Position numbers and translations under genes: made by a program. From Arion vulgaris (lineage: Eukaryota; Mollusca; Gastropoda; Stylommatophora; Arionidae): DNA of 64,000 nucleotides. The first letter of the stretch is position 1. Each line of letters opens with the position of its first letter. Where the stretch lies: assembly GCA_020796225.1 (NCBI GenBank), contig CM036756.1, positions 51,130,363-51,194,362 of the forward strand. Reading direction: 5' to 3'. Positions 10,014-24,123 of this stretch are shown here, piece by piece. The notes beneath the pieces were generated by a model, which was given only the letters and a program-made list of their open reading frames with translations, was not told where the DNA came from and ran no database searches.

Positions 10014-13000
10014 AACCAGATCACAAACAAATCTAAACAACCGCATCACAAACAAATCTTCACAACCGCATCACAAACAAATCTTCACAACCGCACCACA
10101 AACAAATCTTCACAACCGCATCACAAACAAATCTTCACAACCGCATCACAAACAAATCTAAACAACCGCATCACAAACAAATCTTCACAACCGCATCACA
10201 AACAAATCTTCACAACCGCATCACAAACAAATCTAAACAACCGGATCACAAACAAATCGACACAACCGCATCACAAACAAATCTTCACAACCGCATCACA
10301 AACAAATCTACACAACCGCACCACAAACAAATCTTCACAACCGCATCACAAACAAATGTTCACAACCGCATCACAAACAAATCTTCACAACCGCATCACA
10401 AACAAATCTAAACAACCGGATCACAAACAAATCTACACAACCGCACCACAAACAAATCTACACAACCGCATCACAAACAAATCTACACAACCGCATCACA
10501 AACAAATCTTCACAACCGCATCACAAACAAATCTAAACAACCGCATCACAAACAAATCTTCACAATCGCATCACAAACAAATCTTCACAACCGGATCACA
10601 AACAAATCTTCACAACCGCATCACAAACAAATCTACACAACCGCACCACAAACAAATCTACACAACCGCACCACAAACAAATCTACACAACCGGATCACA
10701 AACAAATCTTTACAACCGCATCACAAACAAATCTACACAACCGCATCACAAACAAATCTACACAACCGGATCACAAACAAATCTACACAACCGGATCACA
10801 AACAAATCTTCACAACCGCACCACAAACAAATCTACACAACCGCATCACAAACAAATCTACACAACCGCATCACAAACAAATCTTCACAACCGCATCACA
10901 AACAAATCTACACAACCGCATCACAAACAAATCTACACAACCGCATCACAAACAAATCTTCACAACCGCATCACAAACAAATCTAAACAACAGCATCACA
11001 GACAAATCTAAACAACCGCATCACAAACAAATCTAAACAACGCACCACAAACAAATCTACACAACCGCATCACAAACACATCTACACAACCGCATCACAA
11101 ACAAATCTAAACAACCGCATCACAAACAAATCTAAACAACCGCACCACACACAAATCTACACAACCGCATCACAAACAAATCTACACAACCGCATCACAA
11201 ACAAATCTACACAACCGCATCACACACAAATCTAAACAACCGGATCACAAACAAATCTAAACAACCGCATCACAAACAAATCTACACAACCGCATCACAA
11301 AACAAATCTAAACAACCGCACCACAAACAAATCTAAACAACCGCATCACAAACAAATCTACACAACCGCATCACAAACAAATCTAAACAACCGCACCACA
11401 AACAAATCTAAACAACCGCACCACAAACACATCTAAACAAGCGCACCACAAACAAATCTAAACAACCGCATCACAAACAAATCTACACAACAGCATCACA
11501 AACAAATCTTCACAACCGCATCACAAACAAATCTAAACAACAGCATCACAGACAAATCTAAACAACCGCATCACAAATAAATCTAAACAACCGCACCACA
11601 AACAAATCTACACAACCGCATCACAAACACATCTACACAACCGCATCACAAACAAATCTAAACAACCGCATCACAAACAAATCTAAACAACGCACCACAC
11701 ACAAATCTACACAACCGCATCACAAACAAATCTACACAACCGCATCACAAACAAATCTACACAACCGCATCACACACAAATCTAAACAACCGGATCACAA
11801 ACAAATCTAAACAACCGCATCACAAACAAATCTACACAACCGCATCACAAAACAAATCTAAACAACCGCACCACAAACAAATCTAAACAACCGCATCACA
11901 AACAAATCTACACAACCGCATCACAAACAAATCTAAACAACCGCACCACAAACAAATCTAAACAACCGCACCACAAACACATCTAAACAAGCGCACCACA
12001 AACAAATCTAAACAACCGCATCACAAACAAATCTACACAACCGCATCACAAACAAATCTAAACAACCGCCTAAAACAAACAAATCTAAACAACCGCATCA
12101 CAAACAAATCTAAACAATTGCATCACAAACAAATCTAAACAACCGCATCACAAAAAAACCACCGCATCACAAACAAATCTACACAACCGCACCACAAACA
12201 AATCTACACAACCGCACCACAAACAAATCTTCACAACCGCATCACACACAAATCTACACAACCGCATCACAAACAAATCTAAACAACCGCATCACAAACA
12301 AATCTACACAACCGCATCACACACAAATCTACACAAACGCATCACAAACAAATCTAAACAACCGCATCACAAACAAATCTAAACAACCGCATCACAAACA
12401 AATCTAAACAACCGCATCACAAAGAAATCTAAACAACCTCACCACAAACAAATCTACACAACCGCATCACACACAAATCTACACAACCGCATCACAAACA
12501 AATCTTCACATCCGCATCACAAACAAATCTTCACAACCGCATCACAAACAAATCTTCACAACCGCATCACATACAAATCTTCACAACCGCATCACAAACA
12601 AATCTAAACAACCGCATCACAAACAAATCTAAACAACCGGATCACAAACAAATCTACACAACCGCATCACAAACAAATCTTCACAACCGCATCACAAACA
12701 AATCTACACAACCGCACCAGAAACAAATCTTCACAACCGCATCACACACAAATCTACACAACCGCATCACAAACAAATCTTCACATCCGCATCACAAACA
12801 AATCTTCACAACCGCATCACAAACAAATCTTCACAACCGCATCACATACAAATCTTCACAACCGCATCACAAACAAATCTAAACAACCGCATCACAAACA
12901 AATCTAAACAACCGGATCACAAACAAATCTACACAACCGCATCACAAACAAATCTTCACAACCGCATCACAAACAAATCTACACAACCGCATCACAAACA

Positions 13001-16000
13001 TATCTACACAACCGCATCACACAAAAATCTAAACAACCGGATCACAAACAAATCTAAACAACCGCATCACAAACAAATCTACACAACCGCATCACAAAAC
13101 AAATCTAAACAACCGCACCACAAACAAATCTAAACAACCGCATCACAAACAAATCTACACAACCGCATCACAAACAAATCTAAACAACCGCACCACAAAC
13201 AAATCTAAACAACCGCACCACAAACAAATCTAAACAAGCGCACCACAAACAAATCTAAACAACCGCATCACAAACAAATCTACACAACCGCATCACAAAC
13301 AAATCTACACAACAGCATCACAAACAAATCTACACAACCGCATCACAAACAAATCTAAACAACCGCCTAAAACAAACAAATCTAAACAACAGCATCACAA
13401 ACAAATCTAAACAATTGCATCACAAACAAATCTAAACAACCGCATCACAAACAAATCTAAACAACCGCATCACAAACAAATCTACACAACCGCACCACAA
13501 ACAAATCTACACAACCGCACCACAAACAAATCTTCACAACCGCATCACACACAAATCTACACAACCGCATCACAAACAAATCTAAACAACCGCATCACAA
13601 ATAAATCTAAACAACCGCATCACAAACAAATCTAAACAATTGCATCACAAACATATCTAAACAACCGCATCACAAACAAATCTAAACAACCGCATCACAA
13701 ACAAATCTAAACAACCGCATCACAAACAAATCTAAACAACCTCACCACAAACAAATCTACACAACCGCATCACACACAAATCTACACAACCGCATCACAA
13801 ACAAATCTAAACAACCGCATCACAAACAAATCTAAACAACCGCATCACAAACAAATCTAAACAATTGCATCACAAACAAATCTAAACAACCGCATCACAA
13901 ACAAATCTAAACAACCGCATCACAAACAAATCTACACAACCGCATCACAAACAAATCTTCACAACCGCACCACAAATAAATCTAAACAACCTCACCACAA
14001 ACAAATCTACACAACCGCATCACACACAAATCTACACAACCGCATCACAAACAAATCTAAACAACCGCATCACAAACAAATCTAAACAACCGCATCACAA
14101 ACAAATCTAAACAATTGCATCACAAACAAATCTAAACAACCGCATCACAAACAAATCTAAACAACCGCATCACAAACAAATCTAAACAACCGTACCACAA
14201 ACAAATCTAAACAACCGCATCACAAACAAATATTCACAACCGCATCACAAACAAATCTAAACAACCGCATCACAAACAAATCTAAACAATTGCATCACAA
14301 ACAAATCTAAACAACCGCATCACAAACCCAATCTAAACAACCGCATCACAAACAAATCTTCACAACTGCATCACAAACAAATCTAAACAACCGCATCACA
14401 AACAAATCTACACAACTGCACCACAAACAAATCTAAACAACCGCATCACAAACAAATCTAAACAACCGCATCACAAACAAATCTTCACAACCGCATCACA
14501 AACAAATCTTCACAACCGCATCACAAACAAATCTAAACAACCGCATCACAAACAAATCTAAACAACCGCATCACAAACAAATCTACACAACCGCACCACA
14601 AACAAATCTAAACAACCGCATCACAAACAAATCTTCACAACCGCATCACAAACAAATCGTCACAACCGCATCACAAACAAATCTTCACAACCGCACCACA
14701 AACAAATCTTCACAACCGCATCACAAACAAATCTAAACAACCGCATCACAAACAAATCTAATCAACCGCATCACAAACAAATCTTCACAACCGCATCACA
14801 AACAAATTTACACAACCGCACCACAAACAAATCTAAACAACCGCATCACAAACAAATCTAAACAACCGCATCACAAACAAATCTTCACAACCGCATCACA
14901 AACAAATCTAAACAACCGCATCACAAACAAATCTAAACAACCGCACCACAAACAAATCTAAACAACCGCATCACAAACAAATCTTCACAACCGCATCACA
15001 AACAAATCTAAACAACCGCACCACAAACAAATCTAAACAACCGCACCACAAACACATCTAAACAAGCGCACCACAAACAAATCTAAACAACCGCATCACA
15101 AACAAATCTACACAACCGCATCACAAACAAATCTAAACAACCGCCTAAAACAAACAAATCTAAACAACCGCATCACAAACAAATCTAAACAACCGCATCA
15201 CAAACAAATCTAAACAACTGCATCACAAACAAATCTACACAACCGCACCACAAACAAATCTACACAACCGCACCACAAACAAATCTTCACAACCGCATCA
15301 CACACAAATCTACACAACCGCATCACAAACAAATCTAAACAACCGCATCACAAACAAATCTACACAACCGCATCACACACAAATCTACACAAACGCATCA
15401 CAAACAAATCTAAACAACCGCATCACAAACAAATCTAAACAACCTCATCACAAACAAATCTAAACAACCGCATCACAAAGAAATCTAAACAACCTCACCA
15501 CAAACAAATCTACACAACCGCATCACACACAAATCTACACAACCGCATCACAAACAAATCTTCACATCCGCATCACAAACAAATCTTCACAACCGCATCA
15601 CAAACAAATCTTCACAACCGCATCACATACAAATCTTCACAACCGCATCACAAACAAATCTAAACAACCGCATCACAAACAAATCTAAACAACCGGATCA
15701 CAAACAAATCTACACAACCGCATCACAAACAAATCTTCACAACCGCATCACAAACAAATCTACACAACCGCACCACAAACAAATCTTAACAACCGCATCA
15801 CAATCAAATGTTCACAACCGCATCACAAACAAATCTACACAACCGCATCACAAACAAATCTACACAACCGCATCACAAACAAATCTACACAACCGCATCA
15901 CAAACAAATCTAAACAACCGCCTAAAACAAACAAATCTAAACAACCGCATAACAAACAAATCTAAACAACCGGATCACAAACAAATCTAAACAACCGCAT

Positions 16001-19000
16001 CACAAACAAATCTAAACAACCGCACCACAAACAAATCTAAACAACCGCACCACAAACACATCTAAACAAGCGCACCACAAACAAATCTAAACAACCGCAT
16101 CACAAACAAATCTACACAACCGCATCACAAACAAATCTAAACAACCGCCTAAAACAAACAAATCTAAACAACCGCATCACAAACAAATCTAAACAATTGC
16201 ATCACAAACAAATCTAAACAACCGCATCACAAAAAAACCCACCGCATCACAAACAAATCTACACAACTGCACCACAAACAAATCTACACAACGCACCACA
16301 AACAAATCTTCACAACCGCATCACACACAAATCTACACAACCGTATCACAAACAAATCTAAACAACCGCATCACAAACAAATCTACACAACAGCATCACA
16401 AACAAATCTACACAAACGCATCACAAACAAATCTAAACAACCGCATCACAAACAAATCTAAACAACCGCATCACAAACAAATCTAAACAACCGCATCACA
16501 AAGAAATCTAAACAACCTCACCACAAACAAATCTACACAACCGCATCACACACAAATCTACACAACCGCATCACAAACAAATCTTCACATCCGCATCACA
16601 AACAAATCTTCACAACCGCATCACAAACAAATCTTCACAACCGCATCACATACAAATCTTCACAACCGCATCACAAACAAATCTAAACAACCGCATCACA
16701 AACAAATCTAAACAACCGGATCACAAACAAATCTACACAACCGCATCACAAACAAATCTTCACAACCGCATCACAAACAAATCTAAACAACCGCACCACA
16801 AACAAATCTTCACAACCGCATCACACACAAATCTACACAACCGCATCACAAACAAATCTTCACATCCGCATCACAAACAAATCTTCACAACCGCATCACA
16901 AACAAATCTTCACAACCGCATCACATACAAATCTTCACAACCGCATCACAAACAAATCTAAACAACCGCATCACAAACAAATCTAAACAACCGGATCACA
17001 AACAAATCTACACAACCGCATCACAAACAAATCTTCACAACCGCATCACAAACAAATCTACACAACCGCATCACAAACATATCTACACAACCGCATCACA
17101 CACAAATCTAAACAACCGGATCACAAACAAATCTAAACAACCGCATCACAAACAAATCTACACAACCGCATCACAAAACAAATCTAAACAACCGCACCAC
17201 AAACAAATCTAAACAACCGCATCACAAACAAATCTACACAACCGCATCACAAACAAATCTAAACAACTGCATCACAAACAAATCTAAACAACCGCACCAC
17301 AAACAAATCTAAACAAGCGCACCACAAACAAATCTAAACAACCGCATCACAAACAAATCTACACAACCGCATCACAAACAAATCTACACAACCGCATCAC
17401 AAACAAATCTACACAACCGCATCACAAACAAATCTAAACAACCGCCTAAAACAAACAAATCTAAACAACCGCATCACAAACAAATCTAAACAATTGCATC
17501 ACAAACAAATCTAAACAACCGCATCACAAACAAATCTAAACAACCGCATCACAAACAAATCTACACAACAGCACCACAAACAAATCTACACAACCGCACA
17601 ACAAACAAATCTTCACAACCGCATCACACACAAATCTACACAACCGCATCACAAACAAATCTAAACAACCGCATCACAAATAAATCTAAACAACCGCATC
17701 ACAAACAAATCTAAACAATTGCATCACAAACATATCTAAACAACCGCATCACAAACAAATCTAAACAACCGCATCACAAACAAATCTAAACAACAGCATC
17801 ACAAACAAATCTAAACAACCTCACCACAAAGAAATCTACACAACCGCATCACACACAAATCTACACAACCGCATCACAAACAAATCTAAACAACCGCATC
17901 ACAAACAAATCTAAACAACGCATCACAAACAAATCTAAACAATTGCATCACAAACAAATCTAAACAACCGCATTACAAACAAATCTAAACAACCGCATCA
18001 CAAACAAATCTACACAACCGCATCACAAACAAATCTTCACAACCGCACCACAAATAAATCTAAACAACCTCACCACAAACAAATCTACACAACCGCATCA
18101 CACACAAATCTACACAACCGCATCACAAACAAATCTAAACAACCGCATCACAAACAAATCTAAACAACCGCATCACAAACAAATCTAAACAATTGCATCA
18201 CAAACAAATCTAAACAACCGCATCACAAACAAATCTAAACAACCGCATCACAAACAAATCTAAACAACCGTACCACAAACAAATCTAAACAACCGCATCA
18301 CAAACAAATATTCACAACCGCATCACAAACAAATCTAAACAACCGCATCACAAACAAATCTAAACAATTGCATCACAAACAAATCTAAACAACCGCATCA
18401 CAAACAAATCTTCACAACCGCATCACAAACAAATCGTCACAACCGCATCACAAACAAATCTTCACAACCGCACCACAAACAAATCTTCACAACCGCATCA
18501 CAAACAAATCTAAACAACCGCATCACAAACAAATCTAATCAACCGCATCACAAACAAATCTTCACAACCGCATCACAAACAAATTTACACAACCGCACCA
18601 CAAACAAATCTAAACAACCGCATCACAAACAAATCTAAACAACCGCATCACAAACAAATTTACACAACCGCACCACAAACAAATCTAAACAACCGCATCA
18701 CAAACAAATCTTCACAACCGCATCACAAACAAATCTAAACAACCGCATCACAAACAAATCTAAACAACCGCACCACAAACAAATCTAAACAACCGCATCA
18801 CAAACAAATCTACACAACCGCATCACAAACAAATCTACACAACCGCATCACACACAAATCTAAACAACCGGATCACAAACAAATCTAAACAACCGCATCA
18901 CAAACAAATCTACACAACCGCATCACAAAACAAATCTAAACAACCGCACCACAAACAAATCTAAACAACCGCATCACAAACAAATCTACACAACCGCATC

Positions 19001-21060
19001 ACAAACAAATCTAAACAACCGCACCACAAACAAATCTAAACAACCGCACCACAAACACATCTAAACAAGCGCACCACAAACAAATCTAAACAACCGCATC
19101 ACAAACAAATCTACACAACTGCATCACAAACAAATCTAAACAACCGCCTAAAAAAACAAATCTAAACAACCGCATCACAAACAAATCTAAACAATTGCAT
19201 CACAAACAAATCTAAACAACCGCATCACAAAAAAACCACCGCATCACAAACAAATCTACACAACCGCACCACAAACAAATCTACACAACCGCACCACAAA
19301 CAAATCTTCACAACCGCATCACACACAAATCTACACAACCGCATCACAAACAAATCTAAACAACCGCATCACAAACAAATCTACACAACCGCATCACACA
19401 CAAATCTACACAAACGCATCACAAACAAATCTAAACAACCGCATCACAAACAAATCTAAACAACCGCATCACAAACAAATCTCCCTAAATCAACCGCATC
19501 ACAAAGAAATCTAACACAACCCACCACAAACAAATCTACACAACCGCATCACAACAAATCTCACAACCGCATCACAAACAAATCTTCACATCCGCATCAC
19601 AAACAAATCTTCACAACCGCATCACAAACAAATCTTCACAACCGCATCACATACAAATCTACACAACCGCATCACAAACAAATCTAAACAACCGCATCAC
19701 AAACAAATCTAAACAACCTCATCACAAACAAATCTCACAACGCATCACAAACAAATCTTCACAACCGCATCACAAACAAATCTACAACAACACCAACAAA
19801 CAAATCTTACACAACTCGCATCACACAAATTACAAATCTACACAAATCCGCATCACAAACAAATCTTCACAACCGCATCACAAACAAATCTTAAAAACCG
19901 ATCACAAACAAATCTCACAACCGCATCACAAACAAATCTTCACAACCGCATCACAAACAAATCTAAACAACCGCATCACAAACAATCTAAACAACCGCAT
20001 CACAAACAAATCTACACAACCGCATCACAAACAAATCTACAACCGCATCACAAACAAATCTACACAACCGCATCACAAACAAATCTAACAACCGCACACA
20101 AACAAATCTAAACAACCGATCACAAACAAATCTAAACAACCGCATCACAAACAAATCTAAACAACCGCATCACAAAACAAATCTAAACAACCGCACCACA
20201 AACAAATCTAAACAACGCACCACAAACAAATCTACACAACCGCATCACAAACAAATCTAACACAACCGCACCACAAACAAATCTAAACAACCGCACCACA
20301 AACAAATCTAACAAGCGCATCACAAACAAATCTAAACAACCGCATCACAAACAAATCTAAACAACCGCATCACAAACAAATCTAACAACCGCATCACAAA
20401 CAAATCTAAACAACTGCATCACAAACAAATCTAAACAACCGCATAAAACAAACAAACCTAAACAACCACAATCACAAACAAATCTAACAACTGCATCACA
20501 AACAAATCTAAACAACCGCATCACAAACAAATCTAAACAACCGCATCACAAACAAATCTAACAACCCATCACAAACAAACTACACAACCGCATCACAAAC
20601 AAATCTTACACAACCGATCAACAAACGAAATCTAACAACTAACAACATCTAAACAAATCTAACAACGATCAAACAATCAAACGTCCAAACCACCTCACAA
20701 AATTCACAACGACAAAACAAATCTACAACCATCACAACATACTAAAAACGCATCACAACAAATTCACATACAGCATCTAAACAAGATCTACAACAGATCA
20801 AACAATCTCACACAAAAAATCTAAACGCATCACAAACAATCTTACAATACATTAACAACTATCTTGCTAACCTGACAAAAACACCACTTGCATCAAGACA
20901 ACTGACACAATCGACGATCACAAACAAAGTCCGTCACAAACATTACACGCATCAAACAAATCTACAGACGACATTCTCATCAAAACTCTCACAAACATCC
21001 ACGATCAAACAATCAACGGAACACACTCAGTAAATCTACAGAACTCGCACAATCTCGTAC
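9989..21060. repeat. 25-bp satellite, over 400 copies
   Basis: Unit AACCGCATCACAAACAAATC plus TACAC. The commonest variants are ATC/ACC after CGC and TACAC/TAAAC/TTCAC at the end. The left edge merges without a break into LINE copy 2 codons. Rare marker variants recur at fixed spacing: CGCCTAAAACAAAC at 12069, 13366, 15144, 15921, 16148, 17445 and 19147, and AAATATTCAC at about 14230 and 18308, revealing a duplicated block with a displacement of about 4.08 kb. From about 19.48 kb rightward the unit is increasingly damaged by one-base indels, and by 20.6 kb it is barely recognisable. Because 25 is not a multiple of 3, long open frames such as 10356-11036 are by-products. Confidence 0.97.
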
Positions 21061-22010
21061 AATTACCCACAATCACGTATCAGTAGAGACTTTCTTCAGT
21101 CGCAGTCATCGAAACTAAATGTTACGACCTTTGCATGCGAGTCAAGATCTTTAACTGATCAAAACTAAATCTTCAGCAAGCCTGTGACTAAACAACTCTT
21201 CACAAGCCGGGCATAAGACCATGTCTTGCGAGTCAAGTCTCGATCGCAAAATTACACACTTGTCTACAAACAAGTCTCATGTGATCTGAGTTACAACCTT
21301 TGTCTTGCATCAGAAGGTCTCTGTGACTCAGTGGTTACAGACCTTTGTCATAGCAGTCCAAGAGTCTCTGTGACAGTGGTTACCCTTGTCTTACGAGTCA
21401 AGGTCTCGGACTGAGTGGTACGCCCTTTGTCTTCGAGTCGAAGGTCTCGACTGATGCGCTTTGTCTTGCGAGTCGAAGGTCTCTGTGACTGAGTGGTTAC
21501 GCGCCTTGTCTTGCGAGTCGAAGGTCTCTGTGACTGAGTGGTTACGCCCTTTGTCTTGCGAGTCGAAGGTCTCTGTGACTGAGTGGTTACACCTTTTCTT
21601 GCGAGTCGAAGGTCTCTGTGACTGAGTGGTTACGACCTTTGTCTTGCGAGTCGAAGGTCTCTGTGACTGAGTGGTTACGACCTTTGTCTTGCGAGTCGAA
21701 GGTCTCTGTGACTGAGTGGTTACGACCTTTGTCTTGCGAGTCGAAGGTCTCTGTGACTGAGGTTACACTTTGTCTTGCGAGTCGAAGGTCTCTGTGACTG
21801 AGTGGTTACGACCTTTGTCTTGCGAGTCGAAGGTCTCTGTGACTGAGTGGTTACGACCTTTGTCTTCGAGTCAAGGTCTCTTGACTGAGTGGTTACGACC
21901 TTTGTCTTGCGAGTCGAAGGTCTCGGATCTCGAATGGTACACCGCTGCACAATCTCGTACTGATGAGTCTACACCTTGTCAATCATCGAGGTCTCTGTGA
22001 CTGATGGTAC
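21061..22010. repeat. 45-bp satellite, about 15-18 copies, noisy edges
   Basis: Best-preserved copies (21480-21920) read TCTCTGTGACTGAGTGGTTA, CGACCTTTGTCTTGCGAGTC, GAAGG. CTGAGTGGTTACGACC resembles the A box of a Ser/Leu-type tRNA, and the last copy continues into a GGTCTCGGATCTCGAATGG stretch that resembles a damaged B box. The 45-bp period keeps frames open on both strands; I do not regard them as genes. Many indels, probably sequence-quality related. Confidence 0.85.
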
Positions 22011-22119
22011 GCCTGCTCGAGTCGAAGTCTCGGCGAGGTTAGACTTCTGTCTCTGCGAGACGAAGCCTGGATCTGGTACAGATCTAGTCTTCGCATCATT
22101 TTGAAACCTTATCTCACAA

Positions 22120-23336
22120 GCCTGACGAGCTTCAAAATCAGAATCCAGGACAGTAGAACTCATCCGAGTCAGAAGTACAATCAAAGATCTGAAGGCAACT
22201 GCTGCCTTGACGAGTCTCTAGGACAAATGCAGCAGGCGACAATAAATCTCACTAACGAAGTCAACCTTAGAAAATAACCTCATGCACAAACAATCTAACG
22301 AACCTACAAAACTGATAAAGACCTGCTTCAATGACTCTGTCAAAACCTTCTGCAAAACATCTGACACCTTTCAAAGACATCTAACCTGAAATGCTTCCAT
22401 TCAACACACAACAGACCTGCAGCCAATCAAGGATCAACTAACAACCATGCGACAGAGGTGATAGGTTATCTTGAGAGCAACCTAGACATTGACACCATAT
22501 CCGAGTGGCCTATCACAGACGGATCATCAGACACGACAGCGAGGAAAGGAGGGGCCGGAACCATCATCATACTCCAAGACGGCACTACACTAAAAAATTC
22601 AAGTGCCAATAGAGAACTCTCAACAAATTTTAGAGCCGAACAACAGACAATTGTGGGTGCCTCAAAAATACTGCAGCAAAGAAACATAAGAAAACAACAA
22701 ACTTGTCTTCCTTTGCGACTGCTTGTCAGTCCTGCATGTCATACAAAGGGAAACACACGATAATATGGAAAGAGAGCTGACACTACAGCTAAACAAGCTC
22801 TCAGAACACAACAAAATTATTCTCCAGTGGATACCAGCCCACTGTGGCGTACCAGGAAATGAGAGAGCAGACAGGCTTGCTAAGGAGGGAACAAAACTTA
22901 TACAACACAAACATCCAGTGTCACTACCAGAAATCAAGACACATATCAAGTGAAGGTACAGAGAGGTGTGGAGGCAACAAACCCACAGCAAACACCCACA
23001 AGATCCCATCCGCAGACTAAACAGAAAACAGCACACAACAATCTTTCGCCTATGAACAGGTCACTATAGGCTCAACCACCATATGCACAGAATAAAGCAT
23101 GTTCAGACTGCACAGTGTGCATGCCAGACAGACACACAGACTCCAGAGCACATCCTGCAGTCATGTCCATCATACATACACCAATGAAACGAAACATGGC
23201 CTCGTGAACAAAGTTTACAGACCAAGCTATGGAGAACTCTCAAAGAACTCCACCTGACATGCAGCTTCATAGAGGCAACCCATCTCATGGTTTAGACGAA
23301 CATACGAAACCGAACGCAAAGAAGAAGATTTAAATG
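22120..23336 (+). mobile_element. I-clade LINE copy 2, RNase H and C-terminal tail
   Basis: After a damaged linker (KATAALTSL near 22190) the RNase H domain reads WPITDGSSD, NFRAEQQTIVGASKIL, then in the next frame CLSVLHVIQRETHDN, LQWIPAHCGVPGNERADRLA. All four acidic positions are traceable. The tail continues GHYRLNHHMHRIKH, CQTDTQTPEHILQSC, LWRTLKELHLTCSFIEATHL. Shifts occur near 22710; there is a TGA at 22951-22953 and further stops. Strand and order are those expected for the continuation of 8656-10013, making the intervening 12 kb of satellite an internal expansion or insertion. Confidence 0.88.
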
Positions 23337-23367
23337 CACTAAAGGACACACAATAAACGTTCTTTGA

Positions 23368-23480
23368 TAGTATCCGATGAGAACAATGAGTTTCGTATCA
23401 AGAGCCCCAGAGGAAGCAACGGAAGTAACGAATATGATCAACAAATAAACAGGGTACAGGTATTAAGAGCTTCCGAAAAA
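23368..23480 (+). other. Short segment homologous to the 6.8-kb exon-like frame
   Basis: Plus-strand frame reads DENNEFRIKSPRGSNGS and ends RASEKTK then TAG. The nucleotides from about 23385 to 23420 match the minus strand of 6808-6845 closely (shared CCCCAGAGGAAGCAACGGAA). It overlaps the edge of the SINE-like repeat on the opposite strand. Confidence 0.5.
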
Positions 23481-23660
23481 ACCAAATAGACAAACACGGG
23501 ACTCGAACCACTTACCCTAGTCCTTACGACACCACTCGCCTAGCCTAGCAATACGAGCGTCTTTACGAACACAACCAATGAGCCATTCTAAAAAAAATGA
23601 CTTACGGGGAGTGTCTTTCTCAAACGCTACGTTACAGCCAGACACAGGACAATCAAACTC
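23432..23660 (-). mobile_element. tRNA-related SINE-like repeat, family 1, copy a
   Basis: On the minus strand it contains a B box (GGTTCGAGTCC) about 45 bp after an A-box-like TAGGCTAGGCGAGTGG, and ends near GTTTATTTGTTGATCAT. About 200 bp match the plus strand at 45.81-46.02 kb, including GCGTTTGAGAAAGA upstream of the tRNA-like part. No clear target duplication was found. The upstream part in this copy can be read as CPVSGCNVAFEKDTPRK, a finger-like peptide, so the boundary with a captured coding piece is uncertain. Confidence 0.65.
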
Positions 23661-23888
23661 CCCGGGAGTCATTTGTTTTTTTACTTTGAATTTGTTCTTT
23701 ACTTTGCCGTTATAATCGAGTGGTACGGTGATTAAAGTATTTTTCGTGACCGTTTAACAGTTCATCATCAAATAGCTTATCCTGAGCAGAACTTTGCCAC
23801 CTAAACAGTCCTTCGGAATGTCTCTCCTAGTCAGATGTCCCACTTCTGCAGTCGTCATACACAAGTCATCAGTTACATCCTGAACCCA

Positions 23889-24003
23889 TCTTCTCTGTGG
23901 TCTTCATCTTCTCCGTGGTCTTCATCTTCTCCGTGGTCTTCATCTTCTCCGTGGTCTTCATCTTCTCCGTGGTCTTCATCTTCTCCGTGGTCTTCATCTT
24001 CTC
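23889..24003. repeat. 18-bp minisatellite, about 6 copies
   Basis: Unit TCTTCATCTTCTCCGTGG, perfect copies. Being a multiple of three it gives a Ser/Pro/Trp repeat frame, which I treat as incidental. Confidence 0.9.
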
Positions 24004-24123
24004 TACTTTTCAGCTATGCCTCTTTCCATAATATTCTTCTATAACCCTTCGAGTAATCTTATGTGCCCAAAATATTTCAATTTTTTAATTGTAATTTTAG
24101 CGTCTCCCAGTTTTATTTTATTC

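Noticed and set aside
10356..11036. 226-codon open frame with a 25-residue repeat (ITNKSTQPHHKQ...)
   Set aside because: It follows entirely from the 25-bp satellite: three units make 75 bp, and any frame without a stop stays open. No start context or flanking gene.
9989..20600. CRISPR-like array
   Set aside because: Units are contiguous 25-mers without unique spacers, and the genome is animal.
21720..22000. 15-residue repeat frames on both strands
   Set aside because: The 45-bp unit is a multiple of three, so frames stay open on both strands; the sequence is also indel-noisy.
23450..23540. Functional tRNA gene (minus strand)
   Set aside because: A and B boxes are present but the acceptor stem does not pair and a second copy exists in a longer repeat; a SINE-like origin fits better.
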